64,000 nucleotides of DNA from Bacteroidetes bacterium HLUCCA01 (GCA_001314545.1 LIHN01000001.1:898180-962179), one strand, 5' to 3'; shown: positions 54,846 to 64,000, numbered from the stretch's first letter. A program made the numbers and translations. The notes: generated from the sequence alone by a model not told the origin.

Positions 54846-55787
54846 TCATCGCTGCGTCCATCCATAAGCAACGTAGTCGCGATCAAAGCTGCCATCTTCA
54901 TAAAGATTAATGATGGCATAACCCGGAGAAGTCTGATGGTAATCGCCTCCCCACCATCGACCCGAAACGGCTCCGTTGCAATAGTAGGTCACCTCGTTAT
55001 ACAGAACCGCATCAGCCAGGTGAATATGTCCGCTGACTGCCACCCTGACATTTTGGTGTTGATGAAACAGTTCTACAATCCGGCGGGCGTCAATATGCAC
55101 CCAGGCACCCGGTATCGTCCAGTTACCGGTTGTTTCATTGTCTCCATCAAAAAACGCAGCAGCACATACAATCGGAATGTGCGAGAAAACAAAAACCGGA
55201 CGTTCTGAGGGGATTTCCCGAAGGCGCTGCTGTAACCAGGAGAACTGTTCCTCATCCAGACGGGCGGTATACCAGGTTCCGTCTTCTTTCAGATGGGTAC
55301 TGTCAAGCACGATGAAATGCCATCCGTTTTGTTCATAATCGTAATACCGTGCGGGTATGCCAAGCTTTTCAACGGCCCACTGTTTGGCATAGCGCGGATC
55401 GTCCTTGGCTTCAGGGATGCCCCAGACGTCGTGGTTTCCAATGCAGTGGGTCACCGGAAGGGTGTAGGCTGCGGCCACCTCATCCCAAAGGTCCCACTGA
55501 GCCTGTACTTCCTGTTCATTTTTGCGAAGGGCGTCACTGATGGTGTCACCGCCGTTGAAAATAACATCCGGTTTGTCATCCAACGATTGCATGTGCTCGA
55601 TGCACGTGCGCGTCCAGTACGCAGAGTCATTGGAGGGATGTACGTGGGGGTCGGTCATATGCGCAATACGAAGTACTCTGCGCGATTGGGTCACCGGGTT
55701 GGCAGATCGGAACATGGTAAAGCTGCCGGCCGGGATTCCAACGGTTGCAAGGCCCATGGCTTTAAGCCACTCTTTTCGGTTCATCAT
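54846..55787 (-). CDS. Calcineurin-like phosphoesterase with Tat-like leader
   Basis: 313 residues. The leader MMNRKEWLKAMGLATVGIP resembles a twin-arginine signal (Arg-Lys instead of Arg-Arg, followed by a hydrophobic stretch), so export folded and with metal is possible. Catalytic blocks: HMTDPHVHP, NGGDTISD, IGNHDVWG, FSHIPI and SGHIHLAD. It matches the CpdA/Icc-like group in size and order. It is convergent with the gene at 52978 (29 bp apart) and lies 40 bp downstream of the PHP-domain gene on the same strand, so these two form one unit. Confidence 0.92.
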   Translation of the reverse strand: MMNRKEWLKAMGLATVGIPAGSFTMFRSANPVTQSRRVLRIAHMTDPHVHPSNDSAYWTRTCIEHMQSLDDKPDVIFNGGDTISDALRKNEQEVQAQWDLWDEVAAAYTLPVTHCIGNHDVWGIPEAKDDPRYAKQWAVEKLGIPARYYDYEQNGWHFIVLDSTHLKEDGTWYTARLDEEQFSWLQQRLREIPSERPVFVFSHIPIVCAAAFFDGDNETTGNWTIPGAWVHIDARRIVELFHQHQNVRVAVSGHIHLADAVLYNEVTYYCNGAVSGRWWGGDYHQTSPGYAIINLYEDGSFDRDYVAYGWTQR

Positions 55788-55827
55788 ATTGATACGGTGT
55801 GAGGTTGCGGTTTCCGGATTAGTGTAA

Positions 55828-57306
55828 TCATCTGAAATAAATCGGATTTGATATCAGTATAAGGCGGTCATCGTGGCGTACATTCGCGCGGATCCAGCCA
55901 CCATCTTCGGGCAAAACTATGGGAATACTTACCGGCGCATCGCTGCCGGCCGGAACGATGTTGGTATGGACGACCTCGCCGTTAACAATAATCTCCAGCG
56001 TCGTTTCATGGTCGGCAGCGATGTGTGTGGCCCATGAAAAAGGGACAAGAGCGGAGGCGGTTTCGCCCATTTCCACCCGCTGTTCATTTTGTACACCGAA
56101 AAAATCTGCGTCCGGCAGTTCGGGTCCGGTTGTCTTCACATACACGCTGCCGGAGCGTACACCTTCCAGCAGGGAAAATTCACTAAGATTACGGGCATAA
56201 ACCACTGTTGTGGGGGTTCCGGGCTGATCACTACCCTGTCCGGCTCCATGATCGTCGCTCCCGCCAATTGCCGTAATCCGATGCCCTTCGTTGAGTTGTT
56301 TGTGCCAAAATGGGATACCACTGATATCGGTTTCCACCTGCGTGCCGTTAACAATTTCAATCGCTTCAACCCTGCTGAAATCCGTTGCTTCGGCCGACCA
56401 TCCGCAACCTGTGCAGGAATCGCCGGTGGGTCTGCCGGGATGCACAATCGACAGTAACGCTCCGGCACGTGCCACACTATCCTGTAATGCCGGCATCCCA
56501 TAGCCCTCATAACCAAACCGGAAATCCATCGGAAGCCGGGTTCCGTGAACGGTTGCGTGACCGTAAAATGTGGTCACTTCCTGACTGGGCAGCAGCAACA
56601 TGTCCGGGTATTGTGGCTGCAGAACCCACATCTCGTGCTGGTGGCTGATGGTATTGTGATCGGCTATGGCTACAAAATCAAGTCCTCGCCGGTGGGCTGC
56701 CTGCGCAACCTGATACACCTGGCAGGGCGTACGTTGATTGAGGGTATTGCGGCACCCGAATCCATCGCTGTGTCCGGTATGCGTGTGAAAGTCGCCCTGA
56801 TACCAGCCTGCCTCGTCCGTCAATATCAGGGTGTCAGGACCGGTAAACAGTGGATGGGTCCGTGGTATGAGTTCAATAGTAATTTTATAGTTGACCGGCA
56901 GATTAATGACCGGGAAACCCAGAGAAACCTGCCAGGTTCCGGCCGGGAGCGGACCGGGGAGATACGAGGCAGTAGCCCGCGTTTCAGCAACCATGAACGA
57001 TGATTTGGAAAAACGGCTGGTTCCACGGAAACGGTGCGGATCGAACAGGCCGATTTCCACTTCGTTGCGATAACTGTTGTACTCAAATGCAATATTGAGT
57101 TGCCCAATCCCTTCAGGTACCTGAAACGATTCCAGTCGATAGGTATATCGGTCTGAAGGTTCGGCCTGGCCCTCAATGACCATGCGGGTGAGGGTATCGG
57201 ATTCAACCGGGCCATCGGAACCATAACCTGAGACAGGATACGGCACGTGGCCAAAGACCAAAACAGGCAGCAGGTTTACCAGGAGTAAAACAAAAATATA
57301 TTTCAT
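55828..57306 (-). CDS. Exported PHP-domain metallohydrolase (CehA/McbA type)
   Basis: 492 residues from ATG 57306 (ATG at 57315 possible), with signal MKYIFVLLLVNLLPVLVFG. An N-terminal beta-sandwich of about 140 residues comes first. The PHP domain begins YQGDFHTHTGHSDGFG, continues DFVAIADHNTISH, LLPSQEVTT and LLSIVHPGRP, and ends IGGSDDHGAG, which gives a full metal set. A C-terminal beta domain follows. CehA/McbA relatives hydrolyse esters and phosphoesters. The pair CTGCGW could be a disulfide. Its promoter region is shared divergently with the LamG-phosphoesterase at 57475, and the Tat-like phosphoesterase is encoded just downstream. Confidence 0.9.
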   Translation of the reverse strand: MKYIFVLLLVNLLPVLVFGHVPYPVSGYGSDGPVESDTLTRMVIEGQAEPSDRYTYRLESFQVPEGIGQLNIAFEYNSYRNEVEIGLFDPHRFRGTSRFSKSSFMVAETRATASYLPGPLPAGTWQVSLGFPVINLPVNYKITIELIPRTHPLFTGPDTLILTDEAGWYQGDFHTHTGHSDGFGCRNTLNQRTPCQVYQVAQAAHRRGLDFVAIADHNTISHQHEMWVLQPQYPDMLLLPSQEVTTFYGHATVHGTRLPMDFRFGYEGYGMPALQDSVARAGALLSIVHPGRPTGDSCTGCGWSAEATDFSRVEAIEIVNGTQVETDISGIPFWHKQLNEGHRITAIGGSDDHGAGQGSDQPGTPTTVVYARNLSEFSLLEGVRSGSVYVKTTGPELPDADFFGVQNEQRVEMGETASALVPFSWATHIAADHETTLEIIVNGEVVHTNIVPAGSDAPVSIPIVLPEDGGWIRANVRHDDRLILISNPIYFR

Positions 57307-57474
57307 GGTAGCCATAATACGCTTTTCAGCAGCTCTCCGAGGTTATCAAACTGTAACGAACAGGCCGATACTACACACACAAGGACATTTGCTAACAATA
57401 GGATAACCGCGCCTGGCACAACAGAATGGTACCTTGGGCGAACCACCTTTTACAAATAGTAAATTATTTCTGCT

Positions 57475-59316
57475 ATGATACGTTATCTGCTTTGTATCCT
57501 GACCTTGTTGCCATTCAGCGCCGAACTCAATGCACAGTCGCACTGGCACTGGGACTTTCATCCGGACCTGGTACGGGAGGAGTACTTATTGCCGGTGGCC
57601 GGCCATCCCGCTGCCGCAGCGCACATGCCTGAGTTTTCATTGGTTGCCGATTATTCGGTGGCCTTGTTTGACGGCAGAAATCATGCCCTGCTGATTTCCG
57701 ACCGAATTGACACACTGCAACTTCCTGCCCGCGACATGACTGTTGCCGGATGGGTTATGGTAGATTATCCGCAGTCGTGGGGAGGCTTTCTGTCGGTTAT
57801 GCAGGATAACGGCGACTACGAAAAGGGATGGGTTTTCGGCTATATGAATGACCGTTTCAGTTTCGGTCTGTCTACGGAGGGCGCCAATCAGGACGAAACC
57901 GGAACCATGACCTATCTGGAAAGTGCAACCCCCTTTGAATTTGGTCGATGGTACCATGTAGCCGCTACCTACAACGGGGAGGTGATGCGACTTTACGTAA
58001 ATGGGAACCGCTCCGCGGAAAGCCGGGCACAGACGGGTGCCATTTACTACCCGCAATCGACCTGGTTTGCACTCGGCGCCTATCGTGATGATGATGAAAA
58101 CAATCGCTTGTCGGGCGGAATGCATCGCATGCAACTCTGGGATCGGGAGCTGACCCCGGAAGAAATCATGGCAGATTATCGGTCGGGCCGTGATCTCAGC
58201 CTGGCCGAACCCACTCCGCGTATTGCCATGGATGAGCTGCTGATTTATCCGTATCTGAAAAATGTAACCGGCAGCCACGCCCAGGTCCGCTGGATGTCGC
58301 ACCGGCCATCATCCGGCATGGTTGAATATGGTGTTCATGGAGATTCACTGCACCACCGGGCAGTGAGCGAGGAGGAAGCCGACTTCCAGTTTGTGACCCT
58401 CCCGGAGCTGGAAGCCGGACAAACCTATTTTTACCGGGTTCACATCGACCTTAACGACGGTAGCCGGTGGTCCAGCGACCTGTTGACCTTTCAAACCATG
58501 GTTCCCGCCCGGCATGCTGTGAGTTTCAGTATTATTGGCGATACCCAGAACAACCCGGCCGTCTGGGGGACCATTTCCGAACATTTATGGGCAGAACGTC
58601 CCCAGTTTATAGTCCATGCCGGTGATATAGTCTCGCCCGGGAATGACATTTTTAAATGGATTTTCGAGTTTTTTGCGCCTGCCCGCAGTCTTCTGGAACG
58701 GGTGCCTGTATTTGGTGTGCTGGGCAACCATGAACGGAATGCCGGGGAGTATTACAAACTGACCGGGTATCCGGATCCGGGGTACTATTATGCATTTGAT
58801 GCCGGAGACATCCGTTTTTTTATGATAGATACCAATAAAGATGTAACTGCCGGCACGGAGCAGTACCTGTGGCTGGATGAGCAACTTGCTGCATCACCGG
58901 CCCGGTGGAATATCGTTGTACATCACCATCCCCCGTATTCCTCTGACGAGAATGACTACGGTGATACCTGGACGGGAACCTCAACGCGCGGTCATCTGCG
59001 ATTGCGCGACCTTGCCGGCCTGTATGAGCGTCATGGTGTTCCATTGGTAATCAGCGGACATATTCACACCTACGAACGAACCTGGCCTATCTACGAGGGT
59101 CGGGTTGATACCGACGGCGGGGTGACCTATGTCATTACCGGGGGCGCCGGTGGTCCGTTGGAGAACCCTTCCCCCACGCGCAGCTGGTTTTCCCGAAAAG
59201 TTTACCGTGGTCATCACTACAATATGGCTCACGTATTCGGAAATTCGCTGGAATGGATCACGTATGATATCAACGGCAACATCCTCGACCAATTCGAACT
59301 CCATCTGCCAGATTAA
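57475..59316 (+). CDS. Exported phosphoesterase with LamG and purple-acid-phosphatase-like domains
   Basis: 613 residues, signal MIRYLLCILTLLPFSAELNAQ. Residues of about 60-240 form a LamG/concanavalin-like sandwich (FGRWYHVAATYNGEVMRLYVNG is its hallmark). An FN3-like PAP N-terminal domain covers about 265-345 (QVRWMSHRPSSGMVEYG, AGQTYFYRV). The catalytic domain has SIIGDTQ, VHAGDIVSPG, GVLGNHERN, VVHHHPPY and SGHIHTYERTW, the last block typical of purple acid phosphatases. It should bind a glycan or polymer and release phosphate monoester groups outside the cell. The gene is divergent from the PHP gene and convergent with the next phosphoesterase gene. Confidence 0.93.
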   Translation: MIRYLLCILTLLPFSAELNAQSHWHWDFHPDLVREEYLLPVAGHPAAAAHMPEFSLVADYSVALFDGRNHALLISDRIDTLQLPARDMTVAGWVMVDYPQSWGGFLSVMQDNGDYEKGWVFGYMNDRFSFGLSTEGANQDETGTMTYLESATPFEFGRWYHVAATYNGEVMRLYVNGNRSAESRAQTGAIYYPQSTWFALGAYRDDDENNRLSGGMHRMQLWDRELTPEEIMADYRSGRDLSLAEPTPRIAMDELLIYPYLKNVTGSHAQVRWMSHRPSSGMVEYGVHGDSLHHRAVSEEEADFQFVTLPELEAGQTYFYRVHIDLNDGSRWSSDLLTFQTMVPARHAVSFSIIGDTQNNPAVWGTISEHLWAERPQFIVHAGDIVSPGNDIFKWIFEFFAPARSLLERVPVFGVLGNHERNAGEYYKLTGYPDPGYYYAFDAGDIRFFMIDTNKDVTAGTEQYLWLDEQLAASPARWNIVVHHHPPYSSDENDYGDTWTGTSTRGHLRLRDLAGLYERHGVPLVISGHIHTYERTWPIYEGRVDTDGGVTYVITGGAGGPLENPSPTRSWFSRKVYRGHHYNMAHVFGNSLEWITYDINGNILDQFELHLPD

Positions 59317-59354
59317 ACCGAACTTCTCAGAAAGTCGGTTTCAGGTTGTCCCTC

Positions 59355-61535
59355 CTAGCGGATCAGCAGCATGGAGCGCGAAACCATTCCCTGATCGCTA
59401 AGCAATCGATACACATAAAGACCGGAAGCCAGGCCATTTGCGTCAAAATTCACGGTGTGTACGCCGGCGGGTTTTTCACCGGACCAGAGTGTACCTACCT
59501 GTCTGCCGGCGGCGTTGAATACCTGTACGGTTACATGGCTGCGTTGGGGCAGCGCATACGTTATGGATGTAGAAGGGTTAAACGGGTTGGGCGTATTCTG
59601 GTAGAGTTGCAGTCCACGGGGCAGATCGGCATCACCACGGGGCAGGCTAGTGGTATTCTTCTCGATTGAAAACGAGTGCACCACATCCCCCTGTGGGTTG
59701 ACAGCCTCAAATCCCAGTCGGTTACCGCGTATCTGTACGACGCCAAAATGAAATACCGCATCAGAAAACGAGACATGGGCAAAATCGCGGCCGTAGGGGT
59801 CCAGATTTCCACCGCCACCCCCGGTGACCACATAACGTACGCCGTTAATTTCGCCATACTCATACGAATGGGTATGGCCGTTAAAGACCACATCCACCGC
59901 GTATTGCTCAAAAAGAGGCATCAGATCACGGCGGACGGTCATACTGCCTTCCCAGGCCGGCCAATACTCCGAGTACGGAGGGTGGTGAAAATACAGAACC
60001 GTCCAGCGCGACTGCTCCCTTTGTGGTGAACGCAGCGACTCAACCAGAAAGTTGTACTGATCACTGCCACGGTCGAAGGGAATATTGGTATCCAGATTGA
60101 TCAGGTACACATCGCCCCATTGATGCGCATAATACCTTCCGTCAGGATGATAGGTGCGGGGGGTAACGAAGTCGTTCAGAAAGGGCGCTGCATTATCGGT
60201 GTAGGTATCGTGGTTGCCGATGGCCAGAAAAAACGGCATTTGCTGGAGCAGCTCCTCGTAAATCTGGAAGTACACTTCATCGTAGGCGGCACCGTTGCCC
60301 TGGTGAACATCTCCCACATGGATGAGAAATTCGGGATGGTATGTGCCTGAGGCGCGCACCATCTGATCGCGCACCGCCCGCTGATTGTCGTTGCCGGTAC
60401 CGCTGTCGCCCAGCACAAAAAAGCTGTATTCGTTGCGCTGACCCGGTTCGGGAGCGGTTTTGAATGAGTACCCATCCGAGACCGGGATGTCTCCGGAGTA
60501 TACCCGGTAGTAATAGCGGGTATCGGGCTGCAAGCCGTCAACATGGATACGATGGAACTGACCGGACCCCTGCGTTGACAGCACCCGGCTGTAGCTATCT
60601 TTCTCCACTCCTATTTCAATGCGACCAACCACGGCATCCAGACTTTGCCAGGAAATCCAGGCATCTTCGGTACCGACCTGCTGCACGTACGGTTTTCGGT
60701 TATGTGTTACAGGGTACACGACACGACGGTCGGGTTCGCCATACAGGTAAATATTCCGTGTAACCAGCACATCGTCAAAGGATGCACCGGAATTGGCATA
60801 GGAAAGCAGTCCGATGCGACCGGCAGGGTACGTATCATCAATGGCCTGACCGATGAGTTCCCCGTTCATGTATGCTCGTATTGTATCCCCGCGCACATCC
60901 ACGCTCACACTGAAATATCCGGCCGGGTACGCTGCATCCACAATATTTTGATGTAGTGTCACGGGTTCACCATCAACAAAGCGTTGAATCCGTTGAATAG
61001 GGGAACGCGCCGAGGCCGAATTACCGGCATCGTTCATGAGCAGCACCCGGTAATAATTCCCGGGACTTTGGTACCGGACTATCAGCCCTATACCGTCATT
61101 GTCGGTGGAGCGAAGCACCGCATTGAGGGTGTAATCAGACCAGGTATCTTCGCCGGCGGTTATGTGTGTTCCGAGATGGTATATGAACTCCGCCGGTGGA
61201 TCGTACGACCAGATATTGGACAGCTGCCAGAGCTCCCCGTTACGCACTCGCCAGTCAGAGGGACCGGAACGAGGCTGGGGATCATCGGTAATCGTCCACC
61301 CGTTCAGATCCGATACGGAAAAGGTTTCCAGAAACAGGGTATCTGCCGATTGTGAGGGACTTAAACTGGCTTCCGGCCGGTCGTGCTGTGATTGTTCCGT
61401 TACTAAAGTACCGTCGTTACCCGGGGTACCGGACACAGGCGAGACAGAATGGGCGGCCGGCAGGACTGAGACGGCTGTAAGGAACCAACTCCCCGAAAAC
61501 AGCAGCACCCGAAGAAGAGGCGTACATCGATTCAT
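59355..61535 (-). CDS. Type IX-secreted purple-acid-phosphatase-like phosphoesterase
   Basis: 726 residues from ATG 61535; earlier in-frame codons would overlap the gene upstream. After the signal (LLRVLLFSGSWFLTAVSVLPAAHS) comes a jelly-roll of about 190 residues (LNGWTITDDPQPRSGPSDW... GLIVRYQSPGNYYRVLLMN), then a PAP-type FN3 domain (AWISWQSLDAVVGRIEIG, PDTRYYYRV). The catalytic domain follows: VLGDSGTGNDNQ, IHVGDVHQGN, AIGNHDTY, YFHHPPY, FNGHTHSYEYG. It ends in a sorting domain (NTPNPFNPSTSITYALP to SRSMLLIR). This is the clearest evidence that the phosphoesterase group works on the cell surface or beyond. Confidence 0.94.
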   Translation of the reverse strand: MNRCTPLLRVLLFSGSWFLTAVSVLPAAHSVSPVSGTPGNDGTLVTEQSQHDRPEASLSPSQSADTLFLETFSVSDLNGWTITDDPQPRSGPSDWRVRNGELWQLSNIWSYDPPAEFIYHLGTHITAGEDTWSDYTLNAVLRSTDNDGIGLIVRYQSPGNYYRVLLMNDAGNSASARSPIQRIQRFVDGEPVTLHQNIVDAAYPAGYFSVSVDVRGDTIRAYMNGELIGQAIDDTYPAGRIGLLSYANSGASFDDVLVTRNIYLYGEPDRRVVYPVTHNRKPYVQQVGTEDAWISWQSLDAVVGRIEIGVEKDSYSRVLSTQGSGQFHRIHVDGLQPDTRYYYRVYSGDIPVSDGYSFKTAPEPGQRNEYSFFVLGDSGTGNDNQRAVRDQMVRASGTYHPEFLIHVGDVHQGNGAAYDEVYFQIYEELLQQMPFFLAIGNHDTYTDNAAPFLNDFVTPRTYHPDGRYYAHQWGDVYLINLDTNIPFDRGSDQYNFLVESLRSPQREQSRWTVLYFHHPPYSEYWPAWEGSMTVRRDLMPLFEQYAVDVVFNGHTHSYEYGEINGVRYVVTGGGGGNLDPYGRDFAHVSFSDAVFHFGVVQIRGNRLGFEAVNPQGDVVHSFSIEKNTTSLPRGDADLPRGLQLYQNTPNPFNPSTSITYALPQRSHVTVQVFNAAGRQVGTLWSGEKPAGVHTVNFDANGLASGLYVYRLLSDQGMVSRSMLLIR

Positions 61536-61582
61536 AAAAAATAACTGTTTGAATGCAGTGAAAATTACAGACGCACCGGCTG

Positions 61583-63160
61583 TCACCAGATCGGATCCAA
61601 AACCGGCCAGGCCATACGATTGGAGTTTTGTTTGAAGACCTGCAGGGTCATGTTGGGATTGGCCCGGCTCTCACTCAAAGTCAGGGTATCCAGCATGGTT
61701 TCGTTGATATAGACCGGATAGCGGTCTTTGAGCGACGCAGCGGCATCGGTCAACGACCGGGCGAGGTAATCCCGGCGAAAACGACGGAGGCTTTCCTCCG
61801 ACCAGGTCTCGGGTGAGCCAGCTCTGATGCGGTCGGAATAGGGGCTTTGGATGCCGGTTACAAACTCTGTAACTACCTCCTGGTCAAATCGGAGGGTATC
61901 CAGCATACGGTCGCGTGTTTGATGATATACCCATTTATCCTGCCAACGCCGGATATCCCGTTGTACTTCCGCTCGTTCATGCAAATTTTCCCGGGCAGCC
62001 AGGTCGAGGAACACGTCATCGCGGACCACCAGGGCAACGATGTCAGAAAAACGCAAAGAAAAGTCCTGCATTGAACCGTCAGCCCGTAACGGATATCGGC
62101 CGGTATTGAAGGTCGAAAAGAACCGCTGCACACTCCAGTTTCCGCTTTCGGTGTAGATCAGCGTCTGGTCGGCAAGGGTACGGATGGCTTCAAGTTCGGG
62201 CTGGGATGCATCGGCCTGACGGATACGCTCCCACAAGGTACCTGAGGGCGTATCCTGTTTGTACAAATCGAAGAGGTGCGGTACGATGGCATTGAATACC
62301 TCCCGACTGGTCTCCACCTGCAGCGGCGACATACGGTCGTTCACAAACACCGCAGCCTGCTGCATCGCTTTGGTATTGTAGAGTACTTTTCGGGCAGAGA
62401 CCGACCGGTTGGCCCGGTCCAGCGGGGTTAATCGGGCTTGCACTATGTTGCTCACCATAAATACGAACCACTGATTGTTGTAAAAAACAGGATCGGATGG
62501 CGTGTTGATTTCGAGGTCTTGCAGATGTCCGAGTAATTCAGGATCCAGCTCAACGGCCGGCGTGCGGTCGTGAGTAAAAAACTCATCTACCTGATCTGGT
62601 GAAAGGTTGAAAACGTCACTGGCATATCGGGCAGCAACGGTTTCGAAGGGTTCATCCCGCAGTTCATCGCGTAACTGCAGCGCCTGCAGCCGACCCGGAG
62701 CCGGTAAAAACTTAAACTCGACCGAAACGGCCGACTTATTGACCTCGTGTTCAATTTCTTCGGGGGTGATTTCAATCTGGCTGAGAACAAAATGATTGAA
62801 TACTTCCTCAATAATGCGCTCTTCCCGCAGGGTCTGTACGGCTCGTTGTACCGCGGCCACGGTATCCAGCTGCAGCTCATACCCACGCCGGGCCAACAGC
62901 ACTTCGGTAATCATGTGGTTCAGGTAGGCTTCTCTGCGATGTTCGGCAGGCAAGAGATGAGGGTAGCCGAACTCGTAATTCAGCTGAAATTCCCGGGCAG
63001 TGATTACCTGATCGCCCACGCGGGCGAGTACCGGTTCATCCACGGGCTGCGGACCTGCCGGCGTACAGGACGTCAGCAGCCATCCGGCAGTCAGGAGTAC
63101 CACGTATCTCAAAATGACCCCTACAAAAGGCGCGTCATGCAGATTGTTTTTTGCAGTCAT
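61583..63160 (-). CDS. SurA/parvulin-like periplasmic lipoprotein
   Basis: 525 residues from ATG 63160 (63190 also possible). A hydrophobic leader ends in LLTSC. A SurA-N-like helical part covers about 35-150 (VLARVGDQVITAREFQLNYEF, then YLNHMITEVLLARRGYELQ, the standard chaperone start). A degenerate parvulin segment follows (KFLPAPGRLQALQLRDELRDEPFETVAARYASD). The rest is helical with RVLYNTKAM-like blocks and no clear second PPIase domain. The likely role is chaperoning outer-membrane proteins. It lies 47 bp upstream of the type IX phosphoesterase gene on the same strand, so it might assist that enzyme group, but general envelope work is equally likely. Confidence 0.82.
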   Translation of the reverse strand: MTAKNNLHDAPFVGVILRYVVLLTAGWLLTSCTPAGPQPVDEPVLARVGDQVITAREFQLNYEFGYPHLLPAEHRREAYLNHMITEVLLARRGYELQLDTVAAVQRAVQTLREERIIEEVFNHFVLSQIEITPEEIEHEVNKSAVSVEFKFLPAPGRLQALQLRDELRDEPFETVAARYASDVFNLSPDQVDEFFTHDRTPAVELDPELLGHLQDLEINTPSDPVFYNNQWFVFMVSNIVQARLTPLDRANRSVSARKVLYNTKAMQQAAVFVNDRMSPLQVETSREVFNAIVPHLFDLYKQDTPSGTLWERIRQADASQPELEAIRTLADQTLIYTESGNWSVQRFFSTFNTGRYPLRADGSMQDFSLRFSDIVALVVRDDVFLDLAARENLHERAEVQRDIRRWQDKWVYHQTRDRMLDTLRFDQEVVTEFVTGIQSPYSDRIRAGSPETWSEESLRRFRRDYLARSLTDAAASLKDRYPVYINETMLDTLTLSESRANPNMTLQVFKQNSNRMAWPVLDPIW

Positions 63161-63253
63161 ACGGTGTTCGAACGTTGGAGGGACTACCACAACGATGCAG
63201 CCATCCCGGGCACTGCGCCCATCGGTGGATATACCCTGAATTATGAAACAGAT

Positions 63254-63285
63254 ACAGCCGGACCGCTTTCACACGGTCCGGCTGT
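63254..63285 (-). terminator. Terminator hairpin after the right-end gene
   Basis: ACAGCCGGACCG (63254-63265) and CGGTCCGGCTGT (63274-63285) are perfect 12-bp arms with an 8-nt loop, just past the stop at 63307. The T-run is short, so strength is uncertain. Confidence 0.75.
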
Positions 63286-63306
63286 TAGTGTATTTAAGCT
63301 ATACCT

Positions 63307-64000
63307 TTATTTAATCAGCAGCATTTTGCGTGTGATTACAGTACTGCCAGCCTGCAGTCGGTACACATAAACGCCCGATGCCAGCGATGAGGCATCAAAA
63401 TTGACGGTATACTGTCCTGCTGTCTGCTGCCCCTGTACCAGCGTAGCTACCCGCTGACCCAGCACATTGTACACCTGCAGGGTGACTTCCGCATGCTCGC
63501 CGATGCTGTAGCGGATGTTCGTAGTCGGGTTAAACGGATTTGGATAGTTCTGATCCAGGCTGAATGAATACACCTGACCGGCTTCCTCATCAATGGAAAC
63601 CTCGGACGGACCAAGTCGGGTGATTGCAAATTTGTACTCACCACGCGCCGGGTCAACGATACGGTTTGATGAATCGTTTCTGGGCGGAACGTGGGCATCC
63701 TGACCAATTACCAGGAAGTAATAAGTACCACTCTCCGGAACGACGTAGGTGATTTTCGAGTGCCAGTCAAAACCGCCGTCATCGTTGGTGGCCAGCTGGT
63801 TGCCCTCAGCATCGTACAGATACATAAAGGCGTCAAAGTCTCTCGGCCACAGTGCCCCGTCAAACGGCGCCGTCTCTGCTATGAGGGTATCCCCGGCATT
63901 GGCCGTAACCTGATAGTAGTCCAGATCATCATGGAAACCTTCTACATCTTCGTCGTAGAGCATATAGGAGTAGAAAACACCATCGGTAGAGTGGTCACCC
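63307..64000 (-). CDS. C-terminal part of a type IX-secreted protein with PPC-like domain (cut by window edge)
   Basis: The frame is open through base 64000 on the minus strand, so the N-terminus lies outside; about 231 residues are seen. The visible upstream part is a beta sandwich of the bacterial pre-peptidase C-terminal type: DYYQVTANAGDTLIAETAPF, then DFDAFMYLYDAEGNQLATNDDGG and SGTYYFLVIGQ. A type A sorting domain follows: NYPNPFNPTTNIRYSIG, VYNVLGQRVATLV, LASGVYVYRLQAG, ending MLLIK. PPC domains are typically cleaved or bind polymers in secreted hydrolases, so the missing part is probably enzymatic. The final hairpin at 63254-63285 should end the transcript. Confidence 0.88.
   Translation of the reverse strand, partial: GDHSTDGVFYSYMLYDEDVEGFHDDLDYYQVTANAGDTLIAETAPFDGALWPRDFDAFMYLYDAEGNQLATNDDGGFDWHSKITYVVPESGTYYFLVIGQDAHVPPRNDSSNRIVDPARGEYKFAITRLGPSEVSIDEEAGQVYSFSLDQNYPNPFNPTTNIRYSIGEHAEVTLQVYNVLGQRVATLVQGQQTAGQYTVNFDASSLASGVYVYRLQAGSTVITRKMLLIK

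Overview
The window looks like chromosome from a GC-rich member of the Bacteroidota/Balneolota assemblage; Balneolia is my best guess. Three proteins end in a type IX secretion (por) type A sorting domain (ends at 27026, 59355 and 63307 on the minus strand). Two promoters match the Bacteroidota sigma-factor consensus TTG/TTTG-N20/21-TATATTTG (19221-19252 and 20593-20624). Lipoproteins, an S9 peptidase, RND efflux and single-protein signalling hybrids fit the same group. No ribosomal RNA, CRISPR array or intact insertion sequence was seen; there is one tRNA-Leu(CAG).

Layout. 1-8618 (minus): folB (cut by the left edge), a CYTH protein, a RibD-C reductase, an SDR and an alpha/beta hydrolase in a row, L-serine dehydratase, a lipoprotein hydrolase, an outer-membrane barrel and a small lipoprotein. 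8732-14448 (minus): a compact operon of GbsR/MarR regulator, FabG-like reductase, divergent KAS III-like enzyme, Na+/solute symporter and acyl-CoA ligase, with a perfect 18-bp palindrome between regulator and enzymes. 14523-16682: a CPA2 antiporter with two USP domains. 16931-20740: two orphan proteins, a decayed IS110-type transposase with a long noncoding tail, a HTH/PIN toxin-antitoxin pair and tRNA-Leu, probably a small acquired patch. 20898-30581 (minus): two low-complexity membrane proteins, a Y-family polymerase with a small partner, a four-repeat DUF4397 surface protein and a receiver-PAS-histidine kinase hybrid. 30804-42097 (plus): DPP4-type peptidase, RND adaptor and pump, a membrane SpoIIE phosphatase and a cyclase with a degenerate receiver. 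42276-42986: an SRAP (YedK/HMCES) protein.

The centrepiece is 43223-61535. It opens with an aminoethylphosphonate (AEP) catabolic locus: PhnW transaminase, XRE-cupin regulator, a divergent operon of FAD oxidoreductase and class III aminotransferase, and a tightly coupled plus-strand operon of PhnX-like hydrolase, PbfA-like 1-hydroxy-AEP ammonia-lyase and a DUF5690 membrane protein (candidate transporter). The next gene is 28 bp downstream, and from there run six exported hydrolases: an NPP/alkaline-phosphatase-type lipoprotein with PA14 domain, four calcineurin-like phosphoesterases of different architecture, and a PHP (CehA/McbA-type) hydrolase. My inference is that these act outside the cytoplasm on phospho- or phosphono-esters and feed the AEP route, giving a 'release, import, break C-P' system. 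The individual families are known; the combined array is the part that may be undescribed.

The right end holds a SurA/parvulin-like lipoprotein and the C-terminal half of another type IX secreted protein that leaves the window.
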